Assembly (NCBI RefSeq): GCF_030269925.1
Contig: NC_085121.1
Coordinates: 3,923,501-3,987,500, forward strand
Reading direction: 5' to 3'
DNA length: 64,000 nt
Origin: Bombyx mori
Lineage: Eukaryota > Arthropoda > Insecta > Lepidoptera > Bombycidae
In this document: one piece after another, positions 25,316 through 35,544 of the stretch
Layout of the letters: every line of letters begins with the position of its first letter
How positions within the stretch are numbered: position 1 is the first letter of the stretch
Position numbers and translations under genes: made by a program
Notes under the pieces: model-generated
Seen by the model: the letters and a program-made list of their open reading frames with translations, nothing else
Database searches by the model: none
Told to the model about the DNA's origin: nothing

Positions 25316-25620
25316 CTTACTGGCGGTAGGATCTTTACTGGTGGTAGGACCTGTTTACTGGTGGTAGGACCCCATTTACTGGTGGTAGGACCTCTTGTGA
25401 GTCCGCACGGGCAGGTACCACCACTTTGCCTATTTCTACCGTGAAGCAGTAGTGCGTTTCGGTTTGAAGGGCGGGGCAGCCGTTGTAACTATACTTGAGA
25501 CCTTAGAACTTATATCTCAAGGTGGGTGGCGCATTTACGTTGTCGATGTCTATGGGCTCCAGTAACCACTTAACGCCAGGTGGACTGTGAGCTCGTCCAT
25601 CCATCTAAGCAATAAAAAAA
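25316..25620 (+). repeat. Family A repeat with four tandem 5' boundary copies
   Basis: The motif TTTACTGGTGGTAGGACC is repeated four times in a row, with variants and spacings of about 18-22 bases, between 25316 and 25395. A normal SINE body and A tail (AAGCAATAAAAAAA) follow. Other copies have this motif once. Confidence 0.75.
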
Positions 25621-25739
25621 GTGGCGTTTATCCTGTATTCAATATGGTAAATTTCTTAACTCAGACGCGCAATGAATTCATCCGTCGATGTTTCAAAAAT
25701 GGCTCTTAACGTCAATGATCATGATCTATTTGTCAACAG

Positions 25740-25936
25740 AGACAAGCTCCATCATCGGGCTGTCAGATGTAACGGACAACAAGCTGATCTGGAGGCAGCT
25801 GGTCGCGGAACTGGTTGGCACCTTCCTCCTTACTTCTATTGGCGTGGCCGCCTGCATCACCATCAACGCCAGCACAGCGCCCCACACCACCAGCATTGCG
25901 TTGTGCTTTGGCTTGCTCGTTGGATCTATTGTGCAG
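25740..25936 (+). CDS. Aquaporin (MIP family water channel), second coding exon
   Basis: Encodes the N-terminal membrane segments of a six-helix channel that moves water, or water and small solutes, across membranes. After T-S-S-I-I-G-L-S-D-V-T-D-N comes K-L-I-W-R-Q-L-V-A-E-L-V-G-T-F-L-L, the helix 1 start with its hallmark A-E-x-x-G-T. Helix 2 follows (A-L-C-F-G-L-L-V-G-S-I-V-Q), ending where the first NPA loop should begin. The donor CAG|GTTAGT at 25937 is in phase 0, a common place for an intron in this family. It is closest in style to insect DRIP/PRIP-type channels, but subfamily is unproven. The NPA motifs and helices 3-6 must be in later exons, which I could not find in the window. Assignment to the family is strong; the exact start of the exon is moderately sure. 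Confidence 0.85.
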
Positions 25937-26297
25937 GTTAGTTTTAATAGTGATAACTAAAAGAAGGATTTTATTAAGAGGGATGCTCTCGAACAATTCC
26001 TCCGAACACTCCCCGTGGAATATTCAGTATAAAGCACAAACACGTTTTCTGCAATCATCTAAATTGTAACCGCAGTAATACTAAAAATAGATCCGTGTTA
26101 ATTTGGGCTGCCCGATGGATCCATAGTGCAGGTTAGTTTTAATAGTGATAACTGAAAAAGGGATTTCATTGGTAGATCATAGCATATGAGATCTTTTAAC
26201 CAAAAGATTTGTGTACAAAGTTAATTAATTTTGTATTAGGAATAGGCAGGTATAACTTCTTATATGAAATTTAGGACTTCTTTTAATTTATCAGATA
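25937..26297 (+). other. Start of intron 2 with partial exon duplication
   Basis: Bases 26102-26168 repeat the last about 30 bases of exon 2 plus its donor and the first intron bases (25909-25977). The copy still encodes F-G-x-x-x-G-S-I-V-Q in frame and keeps GTTAGTTTTAATAGTGATAA. The rest of the exon is not duplicated. Confidence 0.75.
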
Positions 26298-26564
26298 TCT
26301 ATACTAATATTATAAAAAGAAAATATTTGATTGTCTGCTTATATCAAATTGGCGCCGAAACTATTGAACCGATTTACAAAATTCTTTCACTTTTGGCAAG
26401 CTATACTGTTCCCGGGTGACATAGGCTATATATTGATACTATTTTCAAAAAAAATAGGGATCCTTACTAAAACTCCAATAATGCAACCCAATGTGTAAAA
26501 AAATACCTAAAATTCTTAACATCGCGTGCGCTACTACCCAAGCGAAGCCGGGGCGGTCCGCTAG
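26298..26564 (+). mobile_element. Helitron-like element
   Basis: A|TCTATACTAATATTATAAAA at the left and GGGGCGGTCCGCTAG|T at the right, with GC-rich inverted segments just before the CTAG. It lies in aquaporin intron 2. Confidence 0.68.
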
Positions 26565-26920
26565 TACAAAATAAATGAATTTAACGTTAAAATCAATGAC
26601 TAGCACCCCGCCCCGGCTTTGCACCGATGAGTCAAAATATTATGCTGAAAGAATATTAAAGTTACCATATAATATATATTGAAGGGTCCAAGGCTATTTG
26701 GTTTAAATGACATTTTTGGAACTTTACAGGAGATCCATTTAAAGTTTAAAATTTAGGAAAAAAAAATCATAACAAAAAACACTTCTTCGGCTATTTAAAT
26801 GGATTAAACTTAATTGAAGTTCAATTATAAACATCGAACTCTTTAGGCTAAAACCAAATAAAACGCACCTTTAATTACAAAGATAAATGTCGCGTGTTAA
26901 GCGAAATGTCGCATAAAAAT
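26565..26920. other. No gene seen
   Basis: AT-rich, probably intronic; no later aquaporin exon recognised. Confidence 0.4.
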
Positions 26921-27053
26921 GTAGGCAGCAGCTTGGTCGGTAGGCAGCGGCTTGGCTCTGCCCCGGGCATTACTGAAGTCCATGGGCGACGGTAACCACT
27001 CACCATCAGGTGGGCCGTATGCTCGTCTGTCAACAAGGGCAATATAAAAAAAA
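26921..27053 (+). repeat. Family B repeat with duplicated start
   Basis: The first 17 or so bases (GTAGGCAGCAGCTTGGTC) are repeated immediately as GGTAGGCAGCGGCTTGGCTC, then the normal unit runs to GGGCAATATAAAAAAAA. Confidence 0.72.
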
Positions 27054-27348
27054 GCTCCTAGATATTATATTCAATATTTTTTCATAAACTTTATAAAAGA
27101 AGGTTTAATACTAAATTTCACAGACCTTCGTTCAAAAATAACGAACTTCCAATTTAAATTTTCTATTCGTATTCAATCGGGTTCAATTTTTTTTTTTTTT
27201 ATTTTTTAAATCTTCGATTTCTACAGCTTGAATTTTAAGTTTGCAGCCCCAACTTCTAGGAGATCTTGATGAATCGATCAAATAATTTCGCTTAGATTTC
27301 CTAAGCCCCATTGATGATGATATAGTAATTGTACATATTCATGTATTT

Positions 27349-27570
27349 TTACTGGTGGTAGGACCTATTGTGAGTCCGCCCGGGTAGGTATCACCACCCT
27401 GCCTATTTCTTCCGTGAAACAGTGATTCGGTTTGAAGGGTAGGGGGCAGCCGTTGTAACTATACGTGAGACCTAAGAACTTATATCTCAAGGTGAATGGC
27501 GCATTTTCGTTGTAGATGTCTCCAATAACCACTTAACACCAGGTAGGCTGTGAGCTCGTCCACCAATAAA
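27349..27570 (+). repeat. Family A repeat, body only, diverged
   Basis: TTTTTACTGGTGGTAGGACC start; small internal deletions near the end, closing CACCAATAAAA. An older copy than 19903. Confidence 0.7.
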
Positions 27571-28020
27571 ACTACTGGAAGCACATGCGTGCATTTGGGA
27601 ATTCAAATTACATACAGTAAACCAATTCACGTTGTGAATTTATTTACCCAGTAATACAATCCCAATCGCCAATAAACATTTATCTTCGTTTTCCCACAAT
27701 CTGTACTAGTATCAACACAATTCTTTACGTTAATGTTCGTTTTATGATTGTAATATAAGTTCCGACCGACCAACCCACACGTGTAGGGCTCTACAAATTA
27801 CAGTCGTGTTATTGCACAATATAGTTCAAACTAGGTCATTCACAGTAAACCTGTCCCTTCATAGTTGACACAAAGCACCATTGTGATTACCGCATGCATT
27901 TCGGATACCCGATATTGTAGTTTTGGAACTTTAGATGATTATCAATAAAATTTTGCTTACGAACCGTGACATTAAAATACAGCGTGTGCTTCAGAAAAAA
28001 AAACTTACTAAAATACCATA
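27571..28020. other. No gene seen
   Basis: AT-rich non-coding sequence. Confidence 0.45.
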
Positions 28021-28160
28021 GAGAGAGAGTATCGTCGTTGCGTGATACACGAATTAAAATTTTATTACCCGAAATCGTTCTCCGTGCGAGATTTGAACAC
28101 AGCCGCATTATTCGACATGAGTACACGGGGCGTCTTATCCTTTAGACCACGACGACGAGA
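28021..28160 (-). mobile_element. tRNA-like SINE head, second type
   Basis: On the minus strand: GTCGTCGTGGTCTAAAGGAT (A-box region), about 40 bases, then GTGTTCAAATCTCGC (B box). Downstream sequence differs from the family A SINE, so it is a separate tRNA-derived SINE or an old head. A related head is at 44722-44815. Confidence 0.5.
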
Positions 28161-28636
28161 AAAAAAAAAGAACTAGATAAATAAAATGATACGCATTTTA
28201 CTTCATATTTTTAAAATTTTAACCTCAAACTAGAAAGCTTCTTAGTTCTTGTTTTTCTCTTAAAAAAAAACCTAAACAATCTAGACTATTTTCTCTGACC
28301 TTTTTGAATGAGTTTCGAGTGATATTCCATCCCTTATACTCTTTATAGACGTGTTAGTGAAGTACGCACTTGATATAATAATATCATGTAGTATTGCATG
28401 ATCCGACCTATTCTATTATACGCGTCTGGTTTAAATGGAAGAAATAGTGTGACTTTCGAAGGAGTGGTTAGTTAAGTCACACCATATCTCTATAAATATA
28501 CTTGTTAGATAAATTTACCATATTATATTTATATAGTACTAGATAAATTCAGGGATTCTGGTTTTGTAATATTTGCCAGAGCTGAGAATCTGTAGACATC
28601 ACAACGAGAACCGCCACCTAACATCAACCCCGAGAG
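28161..28636. other. No gene seen
   Basis: AT-rich; starts with a short A run after the SINE head. Confidence 0.45.
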
Positions 28637-28830
28637 GATCACCGCTTTGTCGACCTCGCATTCAATGCGCAAGTTAGCCCATAGATATAACCCACTGAGT
28701 TTCCCGCCGGATGTTCTCAGTGGTTCGCGATTCCGATCCGGTTACAGATTCAGCGAAGCTCTTGTTACGGCTGATCTTAGCAAATTCTTTCAAGCTGAGC
28801 CCCCTGTGCTTACCCACCAGTCAGGGTTCG
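28637..28830 (+). repeat. Family C repeat, diverged
   Basis: Core GAGTTTCCCGCCGGATGTTC and GATTCCGATCCGGTTACAGA show several changes from the 12880 copy; the tail is partly lost. Confidence 0.65.
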
Positions 28831-29131
28831 AAGTTTCAAATCTAATTTATCACGGTTTCACCTTCCTTTGATCTGGAATACAGGACTGCTTTAGCATAGA
28901 TATGCAGAAGTTTAGTACCAGGCTCATCGTACCCTACCACCGTTTTTCTTTAAGGTATATGTACACTTTACTCAAAGTTCGGATTGCGTGAGAAGTTTGA
29001 CATAAAAACTAAGTTTCCATAATGCACTCTGTAACGATTCGCGGAATCGACAACGCAAAGATCATCCGCCGAGCGGCTAAAATTTTATTCAGAACTTGTA
29101 TGTATATACGCAAATACACATTATTATATCG

Positions 29132-29518
29132 CTAGATATCGTCTTGGTTAAAAGTGAAAATTACGTTAGTGCGATTCAGGTATTTGCAAAATATTTCAAG
29201 TTCTATTAAAGCTACCGCTACACGGTCAACACTAGTCCCGCCCCGTAAATAAACATTTTGCTGCATGTAAAAGTATTGACTAGCCGAGGGCCGACACTTA
29301 GTTCCCACGCGGTCTCCGACCGTGGCTGCTCTCGCGTCAAATAAATCGACATATGCTCGACATGATACAGCTAAAAGGCCGATATGCAAAGTGGACGTAT
29401 AAGTTAACCTTGACATACGAACGAGTTTCGTGTCCACTTTCCTATATTTCCGATTAGACCAAGTTCTTGTTAAATTTGAATAATGACAGGTTTGAAAGCT
29501 CTCGAGACGCTTCGACAC
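29132..29518 (-). CDS. Hypothetical 128-residue ORF
   Basis: One of the longest ORFs outside recognised transposons. ATG at 29518, TAG at 29132. It begins M-S-K-R-L-E-S-F-Q-T and has a GC-richer centre (29220-29420). No signal peptide, clear membrane helix or known motif seen, and no polyadenylation signal placed. It may be an exon of an unknown gene, an old element, or chance; the neighbouring family C repeat starts 43 bases beyond its ATG. Confidence 0.22.
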   Translation of the reverse strand: MSKRLESFQTCHYSNLTRTWSNRKYRKVDTKLVRMSRLTYTSTLHIGLLAVSCRAYVDLFDARAATVGDRVGTKCRPSASQYFYMQQNVYLRGGTSVDRVAVALIELEIFCKYLNRTNVIFTFNQDDI

Positions 29519-29560
29519 AAATACGTATTGAACGTGTCACTCTCTCTCTCTTCAATCAGT

Positions 29561-29755
29561 TTTTTTTTCGCCTACCTATGCTGATAGCCTTGAGTGGCTA
29601 TTTCAGCTTCGCCCTAACGTGTGTATGTGAGCTCACGGGGCTCAAATCAGAGTGTTGCTAACACTGGCCTTAGCAAGAGCAGTGCTTTGCAGAATCTATC
29701 ACCGGATCGGAAACGCGACCTACTGAGAAGATCCGGCGAGAAACTCAGTGGGCAA
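29561..29755 (-). repeat. Family C repeat (short-tail form), minus
   Basis: T-run, then CTATGCTGATAGCCTTGAGT (reverse of the tail), then GAGAAGATCCGGCGAGAAAC core. The upstream GTCGAAC block of the fuller copies is absent. Confidence 0.7.
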
Positions 29756-31525
29756 CAATCATTCCCTTATTGCTGAGGATCGTGACTCCGTCCGATTCCA
29801 TCAACTAGCTGTCACTATCGATCCCGTTCTGTAGCTTGGTGGAGTGCGTCGTTGACCGGTATTTTCACATATTATGCTAATTAGTATTGTATCTGCAGTT
29901 TATTACACAGTATAAATATATACGACGATTATGATTTTAAGTATTTTATAAACAATACAACTAATAGATTATTTTAAAAAAAAAACTCAACTATATTAAT
30001 TAACACAATTTCAATTTGTTGAAGGTCAATCCGTATGTTTGAATATGAGAATTAAATTATTCCGATCAATCGAACTAATGATATATTAAGATCTGTCATG
30101 AATCAAATACGTTGATAACATTCACGTCGATTGTGATTAATAGCAACACGGTCCAATACACATTGTACTGAGCGCGTCTTGCTTGTGATGTGACAATAAC
30201 TGACGATGTTTGAATAAATAAAATAAAAAAACATTTATTATAATGAAATACCCATAAATACAAGGGCAATAAAAAAAAAATGACAAAGTTTAATTCAAAA
30301 TACCATTGGAAATCGTCCACTGCGAGAGCGAACCGTCCGTCAAACAGTACTTAACCATTTTAATATTATAAGAAAGCAATTGAATTACACACTTAAATTT
30401 AGGATCTACTAAGACTCTGAGTTCTTGCCTCATGACGGTGACGTTACAGTGACAAAGAGATGCTGAGGGTTTTCTTATTATTTCTTACTTAAAGATCAAT
30501 TAATCCGAAAAGTAATTTGTAGCACTCAACAATTTCCATATTCAACTACGTAAATCGTACAAACCGATTTATTGATTAACCGGCGTCTTAAAACAAATTT
30601 ATTGATCATTTAACTTATTCAATTAATTAACAGAATTTACAGTTCATTCATTATTAAGTAAAATAAGGCGGTAAATAGTTTCGATGCGCACTGATATATG
30701 TACGTACATAAGTGTTTATGTTACTGTCACTTACTGTGCTCATGCGTGACCTTTGTGGAACACTCTAGCTCAATTCCATTCTGGTTCCAATTAAATTGCA
30801 ACAACTTCCATACGACACTTGCGCAACGTCTGTCAATTTCGATTTACCATTACAATAGAACAATGAGATCTATGATGCGTGGTCCTGGACGAATATCGCT
30901 TGTCACTTGGTTAATTAGTAACATGACTGACAAGTTTATTGTCGGTTAAAACTTGTCGGCTTAAAACGTTATAAACTGAATATGTCGCACGCAGTAATAC
31001 GATTCTTTTAATATTGTTTTGTGTTTGAACGGTTTGACGTGAAAACATCGCCGCGCAGGGCTGAGAACGTGGTTTTCGAGGAAGCTAGTAATAAAATTGA
31101 AATGATTAAGTATCATATTGTTGTCGCTAGTACTTTTTTTGGTAAATAGATTTAATGGTTATTAATACGATAATTCGACAATGCTGTATTTGACCTCTTA
31201 ACCGATGCAATAACGTTATAAAACGCAAGTTAATTCAAGGAATAAATTGAATATATTTAATAAAATTATGAATTAATGTTAAAAGTTTTTGGTGGGAGCT
31301 AATAGGGATGCTCTATCCTTTTTCCACAAAATTTATCTTAGGATGAAATTTGTATGGAGATCATTACCCTCAACCTCATCACTCCCTATAGTATTATCTC
31401 TGTCTAGCGTGATATTAAAATTCTTACGGCTGTATTTCAAATGATTTAATTATGTTTTCATTTATATAATATTTAGTAATCTCTTTTCCGTCTATTACTT
31501 GAACTCAAGATGACCATAAGAATTA
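29756..31525. other. No gene seen
   Basis: AT-rich. An 83-codon ORF at 30698-30949 and a 74-codon minus ORF at 30096-30320 have no recognisable features. Confidence 0.45.
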
Positions 31526-31752
31526 TCACTACATAGTATAAAACAAAGTCGCTTTCTCTGTCCCTATATCTGTCTGTCCCTATGTATGCTTAAATCTTTA
31601 AAACTACGCAACGGATTTTGATGCGGTTTTTTTTAATAGATAACATGATTGAAGAGGAAGGTTTATAAAATATGTATAATAACATCCATTAAATAGTGGA
31701 GAAATCAATAATAAGTTACAGTTTCCGAAGCGAAGCGAGGGCGGGTCGCTAG
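31526..31752 (+). mobile_element. Helitron-like element
   Basis: A|TC start, the conserved AAACTACGCAACGGATTTTG segment, and a GAAGCGAAGCGAGGGCGGGT hairpin-like end followed by CGCTAG|T. Same 3' end as the element at 5455-5658. Confidence 0.65.
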
Positions 31753-32374
31753 TAGGATATTAAAATGTTTAAATGAAAATACTCTTAGCGGTTAATTAAA
31801 ATAAATGTTAAATGGATACGAAATATTATATGAAATTTTTGTTTGCGATCGAACGATGCTCTGCATCTGCCATCGACACACCTTATTGACCTACATGGTA
31901 CAATGAAAATATACTATGTCAAACCGCGTCAGAAAACGTCACAGAATCGTGAGCATGACTAATTTGAAATGTCTTATTCCTATTGCTTGATATTCTCGGA
32001 AAGGATTAGGACAACAGACCTTTTTTTTAAACCTTTATTTATGTTAAACCTTTTTCCTCAACACATTACAGGAGGATTAAAATTAAAATGTTTTTAGTTA
32101 ATGATGCCTATAGAAATGTTTTTTGCATATTATTCGGCATAGGTTTGAATGTCATTTTGTCGTAAAAATCCGATTTGGACAAAATCTATCTACCTTCAGT
32201 CCTCATGTCTTGTGCTGATAGCTCACGATTGATACTACCGCCCTGCCTATTTATACTGCAAAGCACGCAGTGATTGTTGCAACCTGCCTGTTGGATATCT
32301 TTTCTCTTCAATGCTCCAAATTTGTCTCGTAGCGACCACTATCTGGTTAGTAGGGACTCCGGTCAATTTCCATC
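31753..32374. other. No gene seen
   Basis: AT-rich. 32225-32280 resembles a decayed family A fragment (CCGCCCTGCCTATTTATACT). Confidence 0.4.
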
Positions 32375-32489
32375 TTTTTTTTTTATTGCCCTTGTAGGCA
32401 GACGAGCATACGGCCCACCTAATAGTGAGTAGCTACCGTCGTCCATGGACTTCAGCAATTCCAGGGGCAGAGTCAAACCACTGCCTACC
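32375..32489 (-). repeat. Family B repeat, minus
   Basis: T-run then ATTGCCCTTGTAGGCAGACG and, at the far end, CCACTGCCTACC, the reverse of the family start. Confidence 0.72.
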
Positions 32490-32870
32490 GTTAATTACTC
32501 TGATAGGTTACCTACATTCTACGCTCAAGTATGTTTAAAAAGATTATTAGCACGGTACAGTATTGTATAAAATCTTGGATTGGATATCGGCTTTGTTTAC
32601 AACGTTCTATTACGGAATTTGTTTTCAAAACATATTTGATCAATCAAACGGTTGAATTTGAAAATTAAAACATGATGAATCGATTGAATGTTTGTTGGTG
32701 TATCATTCCGTAATGTATACAGTTAGTAAGCAATGGAAGCCGATTGTGTCATTAACTAAACAAACATTGTTTGTTTGTTTGCTAGTCTATGAAACTTCGT
32801 TCGTACAGAATGTCTGTGTTATATTAATTTAAAGGATTTCTCTAATGAATGTAAATTAAAATCTTATATA

Positions 32871-32974
32871 GCACTAGGCTGTGCTCCGAACATTACTGAT
32901 CTCCATGAACGACGGTGACCGTTCACCATCAGATAAACCGTATGCGAGTTTTTCTCCAAGAGCAATGAAAAAAG
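32871..32974 (+). repeat. Family B repeat, decayed
   Basis: CACCATCAGATAAACCGTAT and AGAGCAATGAAAAAAG align with the 3' half of family B, with many changes. Confidence 0.5.
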
Positions 32975-33474
32975 AAGTAAACCTTGCAAAAGATAATTTT
33001 ATGCATATAGTTGCTTGTATCTAGCACTGTAATCACTATTACCGAGGATAAATAAATCGTCTTTTCGCATTAAAAGTGTACAATTTCCAAAAATATTCGA
33101 AATTGAGTTAATATGCGGAATCATTTGGTAGTAGTATTTTCTCATAAATACTGTCAAAAGAACGTAGTTTTGTTTTTTTTTTGTTTACCTATATTTTGAC
33201 TACTAGTAACATTAACAAAATTAATACATAATTTTATCTTACTTTAAAAGACAGATAATGTAACTGGTAAAAAATAAAAAAATATATGTTGCAAAGAAAC
33301 TTTAAAAGACTCTCCTGTAAAATTAGTAAGTTTTGAGATTATACAGTTTTAATGCGAGAAGACGAAATGTAATCGTTTTATCTCATAAAACAGAAAGAAT
33401 ACCAAAACTAGTTCTGAACTAAATTTCGCTAATTCTTGAATAGAATCCAGTTGGCTAATCTTTTTATTTTTATT
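32975..33474. other. No gene seen
   Basis: AT-rich non-coding sequence. Confidence 0.45.
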
Positions 33475-33812
33475 AACCGACTTCAAAAAAGGAGGAGGGT
33501 TTTCAATTCGACTTTGTTTTTTTTTTATTCTTGTTACCTCATATCTTTTGACTGGGTGAATCGATTTTGATGATTCTTTTTTTATTAGAAAGCTGACGCT
33601 TCCCGTTTGTTCCCTTTACAATTTAGTCCAGTTCTGATAATGGTATCCATGAGAAAACCATATAAGTCTTAAATTTGCATTAAGTACGTGCGCGACAAAT
33701 AGATGAATAACTCAATATCATGCCAACCGATTTCGATAATAATTGTTTTTAGTGTATATTAATTTGTTTTGGAATATCTTTTTTTTTTCTATTTGTAGTC
33801 GGTTTTTGTTAA
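33475..33812. mobile_element. Non-autonomous DNA element with AACCGACT ends
   Basis: Left end AACCGACTTCAAAAAAGG, right end TTTGTAGTCGGTTTTTGTT; AACCGACT and AGTCGGTT are inverted. TTAA is found at both edges (33473-33476 and 33809-33812), as for elements that duplicate TTAA. A partial relative is at 63880-64000 (GAATTGATTTCGATCATTCT). Confidence 0.5.
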
Positions 33813-34240
33813 AGCATGTCTATTTACAATATTACATTCGTATAACAAATATGTGAATGCACAATACACTAAAATACAAACATGAAAACGCAATGAACTA
33901 AAAAAATGTAAATACCGTTATTCGACCATACATACATAATATGTATATACATATTATTATATACGTATCGGACCGTCCGCTCGGCATTAATTGAAGCAGC
34001 TAAAAAGCTTTTTGTGGGAATTAGAAAATATAATCTGCAAGTCGTGAACCGCATTCGCTTGTCAATGAACCGACGCGCGTTGTCTTGCGTAGACTATGAA
34101 TGTTTATTCACACTAACAGGGGTTTAAAATAAATAAGTATAATAAAAAAAAAAAAATATAAAATAGCTTTAGAATCCACTCTAATTTTATATGGAGTATA
34201 TTATCATCATTCAAATGAAGTGACAGCGTAATCAAGCGAT

Positions 34241-34273
<33 letters not shown>

Positions 34274-34354
34274 CGATTAGATCGATTTTTTTCTAGTACA
34301 TCACTTCGCAAAGCGTAGTGTGATATAAATCAAACAGAAAAAACCAATGGTAAT
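33813..34354. other. AT-rich stretch with an (AT)n microsatellite
   Basis: Uninterrupted AT dinucleotides at 34245-34273. No gene seen. Confidence 0.6.
34245..34273. repeat. (AT)14 microsatellite
   Basis: About 14 perfect AT units. Confidence 0.9.
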
Positions 34355-34590
34355 TTCCGGACGGTTGACATATTGTAAATCCGCACAGGGATGCACTACC
34401 ATCCTGCCTATATCTACCGCGAAACAGACCTAAAAGGTTGGCATACTATGGACACCTTGACATGGATGGGTTGACATGTTTCAAGTGGTCGGTGGCGTGC
34501 ATGGTATGCCCTTACGAATCCGATAAATACTTACTTAACATTAGGTGAGCTTTGAGCTCGTTCACATATAAAATGAATAAGAAAAGTGGA
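34355..34590 (+). repeat. Family A-like repeat, strongly diverged
   Basis: CCATCCTGCCTATATCTACC and TAGGTGAGCTTTGAGCTCGT follow the order of the SINE body but with many differences; an old copy. 35195-35340 holds another weak piece. Confidence 0.5.
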
Positions 34591-34804
34591 ACCTTGGGTA
34601 CATCTATGATGCGTTTCAAGCGATAATTTCCCCCATGTTCTATTTCCCTTTGGAACTTGATCTGGTGAATTTTAATAATACCAGTGATACTAGAGGATGA
34701 CCAAAATACCGAACTTTGCTCTTTTTTTTTATAAATTGTGTTTTTTTTAAATTATATTTAAATACGAATTACATGTTGATATTATATTATATTAGTTGTT
34801 ATTT

Positions 34805-34905
34805 TTATTTATTTATTTATTTATAACTTCTTATACTAGAAAGTATAAAGGCGGACTTAATGGCATAGGCATTCTCTAACAGTCTACCTTAGGGGAGTGC
34901 AGAGA
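34805..34905. repeat. Family E repeat (possible LINE 3' end)
   Basis: A TTTA microsatellite followed by AAAGGCGGACTTAATGGCAT and GGCATTCTCTAACAGTCTAC. The same order, with an AATG/GAAT microsatellite, is at 42936-43027. Simple-repeat tails of this kind are usual for some LINEs. Confidence 0.5.
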
Positions 34906-34995
34906 TGAAGCTTGGTAGGTGTAGTGTGAAGGTGATATTACTTTTTTTTTTTTGATATTTTCTTTCAATCAAAAAAAAAAGTTTATGTTTAAGTT

Positions 34996-35147
34996 GATTA
35001 TCGATAAAGTTGATTATTAAAAACACGAATAAAACAACATTTTCTGAAAATAAATCGTAGCCAGATCGGTTTATCGCCCCGAAATCCCTTTTATACTAAA
35101 TTTTATGAAAATCGTTGGAGCCGTTTCCGAGATTCAGATTATATATA
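34996..35147 (-). repeat. Helitron-like fragment
   Basis: Related to 23881-24132 over CACGAATAAAACAACATTTT to CGTTTCCGAGATTCAGATTA; the CTAG end is lost. Confidence 0.5.
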
Positions 35148-35340
35148 TATAATAGGGCAGGTGGTCTAATAGGGCATCTTCTGACTCCCATGAGCGTATT
35201 CCTGACGTGAAGCTGTAAAGCGTATCGATTTGAAGGAATGGGCAGCTGTTGTACTAGAAAAACTGAGAATTAAAACTCATGTCTCAAAGAGGCATTTTGT
35301 TGATGTATGTATTTGCTTCAGTAGATACATAAGTAAAAAA

Positions 35341-35544
35341 AATGTGTGCGTGTACTAGTGTACACACGTAAGAAGTGAAACATTAATGCTATCCCTACTC
35401 CGTTGGAGAAAGTGAAAGTACTCTTCGTCTGAACCAACCGTGGTAGGGGCAAGAAAAAGATGGCGCGTAACGGAAAAATGTGACGCGTAACCGAAAAATG
35501 TGACGGTAAATTTTTTTCCAACGCCGATAAAGAAGTTTCACTTC
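35341..35544. mobile_element. Candidate MITE with exact GAAGTGAAAC inverted repeat
   Basis: Palindromic GTGTACTAGTGTACAC near the left edge, GAAGTGAAAC at 35372-35381 and its exact reverse complement at 35535-35544. Between them a short tandem repeat of GTAACGGAAAAATGTGACG type occurs (about 35466-35510). Second member at 11921-12269. Confidence 0.45.

Larger units (their letters stand above)
22570..25739 (+). other. Aquaporin intron 1
   Basis: About 3.2 kb from donor GTAAGT to acceptor TTTGTCAACAG. It holds a Helitron-like element (23881-24132), a SINE-body repeat (25316-25620) and otherwise AT-rich sequence with no coding signal. Confidence 0.55.

Noticed and set aside
28021..28160. Functional tRNA gene
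   Set aside because: A and B boxes are present but no complete cloverleaf with acceptor pairing; SINE head is the better explanation. The same holds for 16947-17373, 36729-36889, 39915-40358 and 44722-44815.
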